From assembly GCA_015227615.1 (NCBI GenBank), contig JAALGZ010000002.1, positions 1,426,001 to 1,490,000 on the forward strand: a DNA stretch of 64,000 nt, written 5' to 3'. The position numbers and the translations under genes were made by a program. This document shows, one piece after another, positions 23,331-34,395 of the stretch (positions are counted from its first letter, which is position 1; each line of letters opens with the position of its first letter). The notes below the pieces were generated by a model, which saw only the letters and a program-made list of their open reading frames with translations, had not been told where the DNA came from and did no database searches. The stretch is from Labyrinthula sp. Ha. Lineage: Eukaryota > Sar > Bigyra > Labyrinthulida > Labyrinthulaceae.

Positions 23331-25847
23331 CAGAATTATTGTAGTAGAATAAAATGACAATAAATAGCAGCCGTTAAGGATGTACATTGGATAAAGATAA
23401 ATGAACTAAAATAGAACAAAACTTTAAAATTGTGCAATCATCTGAAAGCTCAACTACTAAATATAGGATTAAAAGTTATTTTAGATAATAAATTGAACTT
23501 TCTTTTTACGATTTGGTTTTCATTAGTGAAAGACAAGGAAAATAAATTCGGCTTCAAGAGAAGTTTAAGGCTTCCAATTAGGTAGGTATGGCACATGTAC
23601 TAGAAAAGATGAGCCGAATTTATAATTAGATATAGTATCCCCTTTTCATTTGTCCTTATTATTTTGGTTATTAGGTCTATGTCAGGGTGAATTTCTCTTC
23701 TGAACTATTCATTGGGTGTTTCTTCCAGTCCCCCATAGAAGAAAGATTCTAAAGGAAAGTAAGGTGCATTATTTGAGTTGATGGAGTCATATAGCAATAC
23801 AAGACATAAAGCAATTTCCATGGACTATGGCTTCTTCATTTTAAGTTTCTCATCGAGGCAAGTGCAATGCAGGTCACTATTAACTCCTCCGGAAAATATA
23901 AAACATTGTGGAAACAGTCAACAGAGAGATGAAGCTATTTTCGAATGTATTGCCAAGGACTGTATATTGTTAAGCTGGAATTTTAAGCTCTTTTCATTTT
24001 CATATCTAAATATAATATCGAATCAAATTAGTTATCAACCTTTATTTTGTTTAGCTAGCTGCCTAGCGGGAATGCAAAACAGAAAACAACAGGAAAAAAT
24101 TTGCGGTAGATATTGAGTAAGAAATCCCCAAAAAATCAATTATCGGTAGATAATAAGAAAAAAATATCACAGTGCATAAGCTAACCGAGTCGATACCCTA
24201 AAATCTTGCTGGCTAAGTTCGAGTCCCAATTTATCGATGTTCCAGTGTGGCTTCAATTGTGCATCAGTCTTGCTCCCTTTCATTGTGGACTACAACTGAA
24301 TGAATATAGCTGGTGCTTACTAAGTAATATACCAAAATTTTCAAAAACGCACGTATCGCTAAGTTTCGATATTTTTTCTAGTTTTTAACCTTTCCCTTAG
24401 GAGTCAAACTCTTGGAAATAAACTCAATTCTAACCGAGTCGAGCTTCCCAGAGGTAATAGCTCTTATTTTCTATTCAATGCTCGATATCTTGCGAGCGAA
24501 TCACATCTTTAGTTAAAATTAAGAAGTTTAAAAGTTGAGATATTTTGGTCTGATATTTAGAAGTCAATAATAAACTCGCAATGAGCTTCAAGAGTCTATT
24601 CTATTAAGAATCAGCAGCAAATGTGGTTTTTAAATAACGGCTACTTCACCATGAAATTTCAGTAGTATAATTAGCCTCAGGAAGCATCTTTAATAAAAGG
24701 GAGGAGGTACCTAAATGTATTCTCATTCTTACGTGCTGGTCAATAGAAATCCTTCTTGCGATCAAAAGCTGCGTTGCGATACCGAATTGATCTTTGACAT
24801 TAATTTTTGCACGAGCCCAGCACCAAGAATAAGATGAAACAATCACACAAGAGCTCTCAGGCCTTGTTAAGGTAAGGAATATTCCCGTCTGTATATACTT
24901 CTAAATTATTATGTAGGTGTATGTCTTGTATACGCTTGAATAATGACCCCAATAAGACAAAGAAGATGCTTAATACTCTACGCAATATTAAATTATGAAA
25001 CAACGTCAAAAACATACGTTCATAATATTACCGAACTGTAGATCTAGGCGCAGAGTTCTCAGTTTCAAATTAAACATAAGGGTCTCTAGTTGAGGGTACA
25101 GGAAAATATAGGGAACCCTCCTTGACACCAGCTTGATACTAGTGAACCTAACATCTGTCTAGTTCAATAATTCGGAGGACTTACTTAACAAAAATCTTAT
25201 TTCTAGCCTTCAAGAGATTTAAGATTTGTTTTTTGTAGCTAGGAAGCGCTGCATGATCTGATTAAACCTAACATTTGGAGTACTTAAACGTAAAATTGCT
25301 GTTACTTCAACAAAGAACTATTTCAGGTAGGGAGCTGAATTTTTGAGCACACAATATAGATTTAATGTGCAAAAGGTTCCTTATATATCTTGATTTGGTG
25401 GTTAAAACCTTCAGCAAAAGTAGTCAACCCACTCTGTTAAGAATATCTGAATAGTGTAGTTTAAAAATATTTTTGCTAAGCGATGTTATACTTTCATGGG
25501 AATAGAGCAACTGCAAAAAACCTAGGTAAAAATAAAAAATCATGTATTAGTTTAAGAAACAAATTTAAACTCTAAAAACTTTTCCTATTTCGTTATTACA
25601 ATTTCCCACCTCGCGCTACCAAGTATAGTTGACTGGTGACGCATTTGCATCCTAACTACTGAGAGCTAAGAGAAGAAAAACATTTGAATTTTAATTCTTG
25701 AAAACAAGTATAATAATCTTTGGAGACGCAAACTAACTCAAACTATTTATCAGCTCCTTGTATTCTTATAGCATGGTTTGGTTATTTTAAAATTCCATTT
25801 CTATTTCGGTATTTTTCTCCCTGAAATAAAATCTGGAACATATTTCA
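23331..25847. other. Spacer with possible retroelement traces
   Basis: About 2.5 kb. The stretch around 23770-23900 resembles the end of an LTR-element integrase core and is listed separately. The remainder has short frames only. A GTTCGAGTCCC word at 24217-24227 looks like a tRNA B box but does not sit in a cloverleaf. Confidence 0.4.
23770..23900 (+). mobile_element. Possible Ty3/gypsy integrase fossil fragment
   Basis: A short stretch resembles the last helix region of gypsy-type integrase cores, where a conserved Y-x-N-x-x-H segment precedes a small hydrophobic block. No LTRs, ends or other domains were recognised. It is broken, with several breaks, and looks old. This is a weak call based on one motif. 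Confidence 0.25.
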
Positions 25848-25864
25848 CATGCCACGTCATCACA
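25848..25864 (+). promoter_or_regulatory. CATGCCACGTCATCACA motif upstream of UDP-xylose synthase
   Basis: This 17-nt word ends 19 nt before the ATG. The identical 17 nt occur on the minus strand 38 nt upstream of PRP8 (51323-51339). It contains a TGACGTGG bZIP-type core when read on the other strand. A chance match of 17 nt in 64 kb is very unlikely, so a shared promoter element is the simplest reading. Confidence 0.6.
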
Positions 25865-25883
25865 ATTTCAGTGAAGGCAATTC

Positions 25884-27317
25884 ATGCGAAGCAGGACAAA
25901 TCCCAAACTCAACGAAGAGAAGGAAAAGGATCAGAAAATTTCTGAAAAAGACACAACAAACTTAAAATATCATATGTATACACCTATTCAACACAACCAA
26001 CCTAAGCTATCAGGTTTTTCACCTTTGCATCTTCTCAAGTCGCAGAACAGAAAGTACGTTATATCCCTAACTGCAATCTTCTTTGTTTTCCTCCTCTTCA
26101 ACTACAACTCAAATGCACCCCAAACTGCAACACCTATAACTTCAAATGGAATAATCAAGCAAACTAGTGACTCTATACTCCAATCTTTGCCCCTTGAACA
26201 GCGACAGCTACTTCAAAAGGGAATTGAATCAGAAGTTAACAAACTCTTCCAAGAAAAAATTTCAACGGCAATCGATTCTTTAAACAGGCAAAATCAGAAT
26301 AAAATATATCCACCAGTTAAAGAAATAAAAACAACAGATAAAAAAAGAATTGTTGTAACAGGAGGAGCGGGATTTGTTGGATCTCATTTGGTGGATCGAT
26401 TGATGAGAGAAGGGCATGAAGTAATAGTTTTGGATAATTTCTTTACTGGAAGACGAGAAAATGTTGAGCAATGGATTGGACACAGAAATTTCCGGCTGGT
26501 TAATCATGACGTGGTTATGCCTTATATGGTTGAGGCAGACCAAATTTATCACCTTGCCTGCCCGGCAAGCCCACCGCACTACCAATATAACCCTATAAAG
26601 ACTATAAAAACTAGCACAGAGGGCACATTAAATATGCTAGGCCTTGCTAAAAGAGTTAAGGCACGTATGCTACTGGCCTCTACCTCTGAAGTATACGGAG
26701 ATCCACTTGAACACCCACAGAAAGAAACATACTTTGGAAATGTAAATACTCTTGGACCTAGAGCTTGTTATGATGAGGGAAAACGAGTTGCGGAGACAAT
26801 GATGGTTAGTTATGCAAGGCAGGAAAATGTGGACATTAGGATTGCGAGGATTTTTAATACTTTTGGTCCCAGAATGCACCCGAATGACGGAAGAGTTGTT
26901 AGTAATTTTATCATTCAGGCGCTTCAAGGGAAGCCCATTACTGTTTATGGAAGCGGAAAGCAGACGAGAAGTTTTCAATATGTTGATGATCTTGTTGAAG
27001 GGCTGTATAGGTTGATGAATGGAAATTACTCTGGTCCCGTTAACCTAGGGAATCCAGATGAATACTCCATTGAAGAGTTTGCTTTTAAGATCCAGTCGCT
27101 TGTTAATCCTGATTCTAATGTGAAGTATATGGATGGAACGAAAGACGACCCAAGGAAGAGAAAGCCGGATATATCTCTTGCGAAAAAAGAGCTGGGATGG
27201 TCACCGCAGGTTCACGTTGATGACGGGCTGAAAAAAACAGTTGCCTACTTTAGATCTGAACTTGAAAAGACTGGAGAATTCAATCCTATTATGCCGGCGG
27301 AGCTCGACAACCAATAA
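25884..27317 (+). CDS. UXS: UDP-glucuronate decarboxylase (UDP-xylose synthase), type II membrane form
   Basis: Converts UDP-glucuronate to UDP-xylose with bound NAD+, supplying xylose for glycans, normally in the Golgi lumen. A single-exon protein of 477 aa. The N-terminus is a short cytosolic tail, then a membrane anchor (about residues 53-70, [17 protein letters not shown]), then a lumenal stem. The short-chain dehydrogenase fold starts with [16 protein letters not shown] (Gly-x-x-Gly-x-x-Gly, about residue 157). The UXS signature [15 protein letters not shown] follows, then [12 protein letters not shown] and the catalytic YDEGK (Tyr296, Lys300). The end matches the family ([15 protein letters not shown]). 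The gene starts 20 nt after the CCACGTCA motif and ends 138 nt from the convergent UPF1 3' end. The TAA stop is embedded in AATAAA. The call is firm. Prokaryotic and cytosolic forms lack the anchor, so this is the eukaryotic membrane type. Confidence 0.96.
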   Translation: MRSRTNPKLNEEKEKDQKISEKDTTNLKYHMYTPIQHNQPKLSGFSPLHLLKSQNRKYVISLTAIFFVFLLFNYNSNAPQTATPITSNGIIKQTSDSILQSLPLEQRQLLQKGIESEVNKLFQEKISTAIDSLNRQNQNKIYPPVKEIKTTDKKRIVVTGGAGFVGSHLVDRLMREGHEVIVLDNFFTGRRENVEQWIGHRNFRLVNHDVVMPYMVEADQIYHLACPASPPHYQYNPIKTIKTSTEGTLNMLGLAKRVKARMLLASTSEVYGDPLEHPQKETYFGNVNTLGPRACYDEGKRVAETMMVSYARQENVDIRIARIFNTFGPRMHPNDGRVVSNFIIQALQGKPITVYGSGKQTRSFQYVDDLVEGLYRLMNGNYSGPVNLGNPDEYSIEEFAFKIQSLVNPDSNVKYMDGTKDDPRKRKPDISLAKKELGWSPQVHVDDGLKKTVAYFRSELEKTGEFNPIMPAELDNQ

Positions 27318-27454
27318 ATCTCTTTCCGAAACTACATAGCAAAGTGTGTATCTCATAATGTATTTCAAAACAGTTTCTCCATCCACTGATTTTCTCACTG
27401 CACCGACATAGGCAGCCTGTTCCTTTTATTTGCATTTTTTTCTAAATCAAACCT

Positions 27455-30400
27455 CTACCCTGCAAGATCTCCATAATCTTTATCAAGGTCTAAATTTGCA
27501 AATTCGGTTCCTACATCACTTAACTCATCGTTCTGGCTTTTTACCTCATCTGTCGTAAAATCCAATCCCGTGACACCAGCCGTAGTACCTGGAGGTAATT
27601 CTAAAGGGTGCCTCGCTCCGCCGTATCTGTTGTCAAAGCGTGAGTCTTCTTTTGGTGCAATAACCGAGTCCAAGCCTTCGCCAAACGGATCACCCTTATC
27701 TCCAGAGAAAACGCGTTCCATATGTTCCTTCGTGACACCTGTATTCCCAGAAACCTCTTTTCTGTTAATGACATTACTGGAGATCCTAATGTTACACTCA
27801 CGAAGAGAGTTAAGTGGTCCTTCTACTAAAAGATGCTGGTCTTGAAAGTGCTTCAATAAACCAGCCCATAGAGGCCTCTTACTTAGCACTCTTGGGTTTC
27901 CCAATACAACCAAACCATACTTGGCTCTAGTAAGCGCAACATTCAATCTTCGTGGATCATTAAGAAATCCAATGCCTTGTCTCTCATTACTCCTCACACA
28001 AGAAAGGATGATGAAGTCTTTTTCACGACCTTGAAATGCGTCGACACTTGATACCTCGATCTGCTTATAGTACTTTACAGGCAAAGTGCCTGCACGCTGC
28101 ATATGTTGAACAATATAAGCTCTTTGTCCTTCATAAGGGGTGATAACACCAATTTGATCAGGGGTGATTCCAGACTTCATAAACCCAGTAACTACTTTTT
28201 CACAATTAGCAGCTTCGGTTCTATTCAAGTAACTCGTTCCAGTTCCAGCAATCTCTTCAGCACCTAAACACGAGTAGAAGAACATAGGCTTTTCTTCATT
28301 CGGCCACGGGAACTCTTTCTTGACATTTTCTTTGCCTTCCATGATCTTCTTAAATGACCTGTCCAGCTTGGTAACTCCATTCTGCAAACTACCCTCATAG
28401 AAACTATTGCTTGGAAACTCGCTCAGCGCTGGATGCATTCTGTATTGCACTCTTAGTCTAATGATTCTCAAACCCAGCTTCACTAACCTTTCAAAAAGAC
28501 TTGAGTTTAAACCCGCATTTGCTGCTTTCTTACACATCACAACAGGAACAAGCTGTCGATGATCACCAACCAATACAAATTGCTTGCACCCCAAAACTAT
28601 TGGGATCAAACTCTCTGGCTCTGTCGCTTGAGTCGCCTCATCCAACAAAACTGTACTGAACTTTAACCCAGCAGCTACTAAACGGGGATCGCCAGCACCC
28701 GAGCAAGTGGTACAAATGACCTGTGCATTCTTCAATACGGTGCGTTCCAACTTTTTCCTTAACAGATTAAGTTCCTTCATATCTTTGTGACTCAGTTGGT
28801 TTCCACCACCAGAGCTTCCTTTCGAACTGTCTTGCCCAAACTGCTTTTTTTCTAGGAGTTGCTTTAAACGCTTTGAACTCTCTGTATTCAGGCTAGTGAT
28901 TATATTGTGCAGATTTAGTTTCTCAACAATAGATTCTAAGTGTTCTCTGCTCTTGGCACTTACCCTAACAACACGCAAACCAGTTTGCTCAATCTTCTCC
29001 GTTAACTGATCAACGGCAACATTTGATGGAGCAGTTACAAGAACTTGCTGCGTTGGGTTTCTTTTCACCATATGATAAATAAGGGCAGCACAGGTAACAG
29101 TTTTACCTGATCCAGGAGGTCCCTGAACAAGACTTAGAGGCTTATGGAGCACCATTTTAATTGCCTCAATTTGCGATGCATTTAACCTGGGCAAATTCTT
29201 AACCTTTTCGGTGATTGCAGTATTTGTAGTAGGCAAGATTTGTTCCTGAATATTGTGCCCCAATAACTTGTGATACAAATATCCTGACACCGATTTATCA
29301 TTATTGGCAAAGGTCTTCAACGCGGCTTGCATTCTGTCAAATGTAATTGGTTTCCATACAAAGGAGATTTGATATCCTTCAGTGATGTGCATAGGGACAG
29401 CATTTTTAATGTTACCTGAGAGGGATCTCAGTTCAAGTGTAATCTCACCACCTTCCTCAATCCCTACAACAGTCCCAGTACTCTCCCAATCTTTGTTCTG
29501 CCCATTTAGCTTGTATGAAGGATTAAGCCTATGAGACAACACAATTTTCATCTCATCCCCAATTGTGATTCTGAGAGATTCACTCAGCGCGGAAGAAAAA
29601 ACAAATAGAGCACTGATCCTTTTAACCTTCTCATTGTGCCTCCATGTAATTTTGACATTATCTTCATACAAACTCTCTTTCATCTCCTTATCATAATCAG
29701 CTTCACTTCTAACCAGTGGCTCAAAGACTCTTTGATAATGAAAACCATCTTCATATTTTAGCTGCACAGGGACCAAATCTTCTTCCAAATTCTTTGCACG
29801 AAGGTCGAGAAGTGTCGCATTAGGTTGTGTCTTCCACAAATCTTCCAACTTATTCAACTGAGTTGTAGTTATCTTAACTCCTAACATCGTAAAAAAACAT
29901 TAAACTAATACCAAGCTGAGAAAATGGAGTTACTATATCAACATTTTCGTTGTTAGACGAAACCAACCAGGAAATAATTCTCCTATCTTGAATAACAGGC
30001 ATCCAACTCTCTAAACTCCAACCAATTTGCTTGAATTTCCCTGGGGCAGCGCCTAAAGATAAGCTCAATTGAAATCAAATCTACCAAGGCAATTTCTGCA
30101 CAACAATGCAACCACACTCTGTCCTTGAGCCGGCAAAAATCCCATCATAAAAATATTTCTGTTACCACAATTATAGCATTCCAATGTAGTTCCACCTAGA
30201 TGGCTCTGCGGGTGCAAAACAATGCTCTTGTGCTTTGCTCTCACCAGATGGTGCACAATGTGAGATGCTGAGCTACTTGAACTGGAGCAATTACAAAACC
30301 ATCTTTCCGGAGTTTGTTGCTTGTACTGTGACAAATTGGACTTTTTACTCTTTGTTCCCATATTAGAGCAATCCAAACATTGAACAACCGTCAAATTTTC

Positions 30401-30568
30401 TGCAAGACCACAGTACTTACAAGCATGCTTAGGAAGCTGCTGCGTGATGTCTGGATTTGAAGCGAATAAATCGCTAGGTAGCGGCGTGAATCCATGAAAA
30501 TCATGACCAGGAACAAGATTTGGCTGTGATTGTTGAATACTTGAGGGGTTTATAGTTCCAAATGACAT
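27455..30568 (-). CDS. UPF1: UPF1 RNA helicase (nonsense-mediated decay)
   Basis: ATP-dependent SF1 helicase at the heart of nonsense-mediated mRNA decay. Three exons, 30568-30085, 30052-29912 and 29880-27455, are split by 32-nt and 31-nt introns (30053-30084, 29881-29911). They give 1016 aa in one frame. The N-terminal Cys-His domain starts at about residue 47 (KHACKYCG) and continues through HIVHHLVRAKHK and LECYNCGNRNIFMMGFLPA; it binds UPF2 in other species. The helicase core has GPPGSGKT (about residue 460), a DEATQATEPE motif II, VGDHRQLVPVVMCKKAA, QYRMHPALSEFPSN and the ALTRAKYG motif VI. The C-terminus is short, with few SQ sites. The first zinc module carries an extra loop of about 25 residues and a six-serine run compared with human UPF1. 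I start at ATG 30568; an in-frame ATG at 30655 would translate the palindromic promoter motif and is less likely. Confidence 0.95.
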
Positions 30569-30637
30569 AAAAAAGATACCAAGTGTTTTCTGATCTTTTC
30601 TTTTGATCTCTGGTTCAATAATTTTGGGCTCACAATA

Positions 30638-30655
30638 TTGGGCCAGATGGCCCAA
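30638..30655. promoter_or_regulatory. TTGGGCCAGATGGCCCAA palindrome between UPF1 and the hydrolase gene
   Basis: A near-perfect 18-nt palindrome 70-87 nt upstream of the UPF1 start and about 110 nt upstream of the divergent hydrolase start. It is followed by GTTTAACC. The PX gene has the same palindrome with one central change, followed by GTTAAC. Its symmetry would suit a bidirectional promoter. The function is inferred. Confidence 0.5.
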
Positions 30656-30765
30656 GAGAAGTTTAACCTTTTTCGGTTAAATACAAATAAGAAAAATATC
30701 GTCAAGAGAAGATAAACTCCGGTTCGGTTCATTAAGGAAGTTAACTAAACAAAAGTTCATAAGAA

Positions 30766-31637
30766 ATGTCAAATTCAAATCACCCAGAGTGTTGTCCAAA
30801 AGGCTCTGAGCCTAATAGAGAGGCGGAGAGTCTGGGAGGATCTAAAGATACTAACGGATACATTACAAAAATTGGTATTTATAAACGTACAACTTATGTG
30901 TAGGGGAAATGTGTACATATGTTACATATCCAGCAGCAGAAAAAAGTATTACTGGAGTCATAGTGGTTTTTCATGACATATTTGGCTTTGGTTGTGGAAG
31001 GTTGCACAATCTGTGTGATGAACTGGCTAATGAAGGATATTTGGTTGTCTCTCCTGACTGGTTTGGGCAAAAGTATTTCCAAAAAAGTGGAGCAATGTCA
31101 TTACTTGGAAATGGTATGAAACTTGCGAAGAAGCTGATGTTTAAATGGAAATCTGTTGAGCCAAAATTGACTGAAGTAAAAAATTTCATCCTAGAGAACA
31201 GGTTTTCGGAACCAGCGCATATCGCTAATTTAGATTTAGCAGCTTTGCCCAAAGGAACACTGGGATTTTGTTGGGGTGGATGGGCAGGTTTTCATGCCAC
31301 CTTTAATGATTGTAATGGAAAAGATGGGGATAAGTTCTTTAGTGCTTTTGCAACTATGCATCCTGCTCCAACGTTATTTTTTAATGACACAATGTCGTTT
31401 AAGGAATGTTTGGAAGGCATAAAGATACCCGTATTGCTTATGCCAACTCCACAAGAACCGAAATCAGTTATGAAAGGTGGAGATGCAGAAAAAATTTTGG
31501 ATGACGTACAGATTGAGGAGTTTATGGATGTCAAACACGGATTTGGACCACGAGGGGATTTAAAGGATCCAAAAGTTAAAGCAGCTTACGAAAAGGCGAT
31601 GAATCTGATGTTTGAATTTTTCAAAAATAAACTATAA
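30766..31637 (+). CDS. Dienelactone hydrolase family protein
   Basis: An alpha/beta-hydrolase related to carboxymethylenebutenolidase; eukaryotic members have varied or unknown substrates. Two exons, 30766-30874 and 30904-31637, are joined across a 29-nt intron (30875-30903), giving 280 aa. The N-terminus HPECCPKGSEP is like the CCP start common in eukaryotic members. The core has IVVFHDIFGFG, then VVSPDWFG. The nucleophile elbow GFCWGGWAG holds Cys159, the usual nucleophile of this family. KHGFGPRGD holds the catalytic His248. The acid of the triad should lie near LLMPTPQEPKS; the usual aspartate there is not obvious. It is transcribed divergently from UPF1 across a spacer of about 200 nt. 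The start at 30766 gives the family's N-terminus; the unspliced downstream frame starts only at a GTG. Confidence 0.9.
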
Positions 31638-32037
31638 GATATAATACTTCTATTTTTTACGTTGAACCCTTTCGTATATATATTTATCTACAAGACGCCA
31701 CATACACAGCAATGGACAAAAATGAAGCAAGCAAAAGCTTGTTATAGCTATTGCTTTATTTTAGTTATATTTAAATTAGTAATATATGCCGTGATGTTAG
31801 CCTCAAGATTTGTGGCTATGGAAATAGTCGTAAGTTATTCTCATTTCACTAGAAACTTTCCCAAGGCTCTGGAACAGTGAAGACCAGTAACTGATTTCTT
31901 TCATACAAGAGCGTCAGTATTACTGCAAGAACTAGTTAAAATCCTTATGAACTTGAACATGTTAGACTAGCTTTAATTTTCATCCGCTGTTGCCTCTCTT
32001 ACCTGTGTACGCGAACTATCGGAGCTGAAGTCACACC

Positions 32038-32049
32038 ATGCCACGTCAT
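32038..32049 (+). promoter_or_regulatory. Orphan ATGCCACGTCAT motif with no gene downstream
   Basis: The word matches the core of the motif found 20-45 nt upstream of three protein genes, and here it points to the right. No ORF starts within 100 nt on that side. It may serve an unrecognised non-coding RNA, mark a dead gene, or be chance. Confidence 0.35.
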
Positions 32050-33039
32050 GTATTTGTTGTAGGATTCCAACCATTTTTCCCAATACGACACTAACACAAA
32101 TATAGTCGTGTAGTATTTTTGTAGCTACAAGCAGGCCTCAGATTTAATTTATTGATAGTTTATATATAAGAGATATTGGCAATATTTTTCTTATTGATTG
32201 ATTCTGATTATTCCCAAATCATTTTGATTGATTATTGATAATCATATAAAAATGAAAATGACATCACAGTCATTTGATAAAAAGCAAACTCCAATATCTA
32301 TTATTGATAATCAGAAACAAGTCTGACCCCTAGCTACAAGAACATCCTATGCTTAACAGCAAAGATTATAGGGTCCCTCTCAGGAATTGGTGTTGAATGC
32401 ATGTTCACTCATTGAAATTTTCTATGACTATATTCTTAGGCTGACTCTGGAGCATATAGAAAATACTTTCCTATGACAAATCAAATCAGTTAATATATTG
32501 AAATTTTCTGTCATCAAAGAAAAACAGGTTAAAATTTTTCACGTAATGCAAATTAACTTTCCTGACTTTGACTTTAGGAAATGGTTAGAAAATTTTTACC
32601 AAAAAATTTTTCGAAGTTGATTCAGAGAAAAATATGGGTGGAATTGATGTTATACCTTTTACGAAGTTCAACCTTGCCCATGAGAGACAATTCCTCATTT
32701 TCACGCTATAATGTTGTTGCAGTATCTTATCAAATATCGAGTATGTGCTCGTAGGAAAAGTATTTATTGGAAAGCCTATTAATCTAGCCACAGGCCTAAA
32801 TCCTCACGTGGTTACGAAAAGACACCCCTTTATCCTAGCTAGTTTACTGAAAAAAAGGTGATTTAACATATTTTCTCCTTAGGAAAAGTGCTCAGAACTT
32901 TGCTTACAGGGAGGGCAGTGGAGATCCAGGCAGTACCAAACGAGAATGAAAGGCAGCATCCTAAAGATAATTAATCCATGACATGTTTACCTAAGAGAAA
33001 GGGTGCAGTTGCTTCTATGTAGAAGAGCAGTATGTCACA

Positions 33040-33170
33040 GGTTCTAAGGTTTCCTAATATGGTTCGCGATTTCCTAAGAGTTAATGCAGTTGCTTTATTT
33101 ATTGTGATTAAATGCGCTAAGTTTCAAAACCAGCATCATACTACTCTTGTATCCATCGAGGGATTCTGAA
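33040..33170 (+). mobile_element. Ty3/gypsy-like integrase zinc-domain fossil
   Basis: A stretch of about 40 codons resembles the H2C2 zinc-binding region of LTR-element integrases. The P-N-M turn, a C-x-x-x-Q-type block and the following H-rich segment appear in the right order. No LTRs or other parts could be tied to it. It is broken and looks old. Whether it belongs to the same copy as the RT trace near 14.6 kb cannot be told. Confidence 0.35.
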
Positions 33171-34395
33171 AAAAATTCTTGTAAGATACTGCTCCTCAAC
33201 GCTCTGAATTATTAGGAACTAGTTCATTGAGTCGCCTTAACAAGGAGTTTACTTTTTCTTTGCTATGCTGAAATAACTAAATCTAGAAAAGTAGACTAAA
33301 ATTACCTATTAATAAAGTATTATTGACCAAAAAGTCTTATATTTACTCTTAATAGCTTAACTTGAAAGCTTTAGCTTTGATCCGCTAATCTAGCATAAGA
33401 AGAACCCTTAGTTTCCAGTTGAGCATTTATTCCTAAAACTAAATGTACCTCTTGGATAGTAGTTCACAGCGTTTTTGTCGTATAGAAAAAAAATAACTTT
33501 CTTTTCTTGGGAGTTTGAAAACTATTGCATGGAATATGGCAAGGACGTTCTAATCTTGCTGCAATTTTTGACGACTATATAAACGCAATATAATTCTATC
33601 ATCGGCTGCAACTAAAACGTTCTTAACCTTGAGAAGTAGAGATTGAGGTCAACTATATATTTTGTAGGTAGTGGGGATACCTTGTACAAGCCATAATAGA
33701 GTAACTTAGTTAAGTTATTATGAATAGTGATTCTTAGTGATAAACTCCATTCTCTTAACAATATTCTTGTTATTAATTGGTACTGACACTTCCCCTGCGA
33801 CTTTCATTGATTATTTACGAATAGAAAACATTGAACAAAACTAAAACATCTTATTTTTGATTTATAATCAGAATAAAAATACGACCTAACTGGTCTTATA
33901 CAAGTATTAAAAGTACCCATGCCTGCTTTGTACAAACTATTGTTGCATTCACAGTGACTATCTTTGGGACACTTTTCCTATATATTTCCCCTTGTTTCTT
34001 CTTCACTCAGAAATCTCTGAAATCCTCATTATAAAACTTGGTTTCTCAGCTGCTCGTATAATGAATAGGCATACTTTTATTCCAACATCTTATTTATCAT
34101 GTTTTAAGCCTACTGCTGGTCTGAAGTCCGTTTAAGAAGATAAGTGATGCGTCATTGTCCTTGTAATTGCCCAAAATTATTTCCTTAACCACTCAAATAA
34201 GAAAAGTAAACAAACCCGAAAAACAAAGTTTAGAACCATTTCAATTTAGTTTAATTTTCGTCACACAGAGTACATAAATTTGACACAAATCTTAGCAATC
34301 ACTAAGGTTGATACTATCCGACCAGTTTGTATCGCTTTTTATCATTGCAAATGAGTTTTTTCTCCTTTTGCGTCTCTTTTCTTATATTTTAGAAA

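Larger units (their letters stand above)
31638..34395. other. Spacer with integrase fossil and an orphan promoter motif
   Basis: About 2.8 kb between the hydrolase and the ADP/ATP carrier. It holds a lone CCACGTCA motif at 32038-32049 and a patch of ATTGATAATCA words in both orientations at 32185-32330. An integrase-like fossil lies at about 33040-33170. The last 150 nt before the carrier gene are pyrimidine-rich and end in TTTTAG just before AAAATG. This may be a 5'-UTR intron end or an initiator region. No further gene seen. Confidence 0.45.

Noticed and set aside
23778-24116. 112-codon frame as a living gene
   Set aside because: No family match beyond a weak integrase-like stretch and no promoter motif; better explained as decayed element sequence or chance.
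24180-24240. tRNA-like sequence with GTTCGAGTCCC and an upstream CCGAGTCG
   Set aside because: The five bases on either side of the supposed T loop do not pair, and no acceptor stem could be built.
30569-30655. UPF1 start at the upstream in-frame ATG 30655
   Set aside because: Translation would begin inside the palindromic promoter motif and add 29 residues with no counterpart in UPF1 proteins.
31995-32040. CTTACCTG resembling the 5' end of U1 snRNA near the orphan promoter motif
   Set aside because: Only eight bases match; the following stem-loops of U1 are absent and the element lies on the wrong side of the motif for transcription from it.
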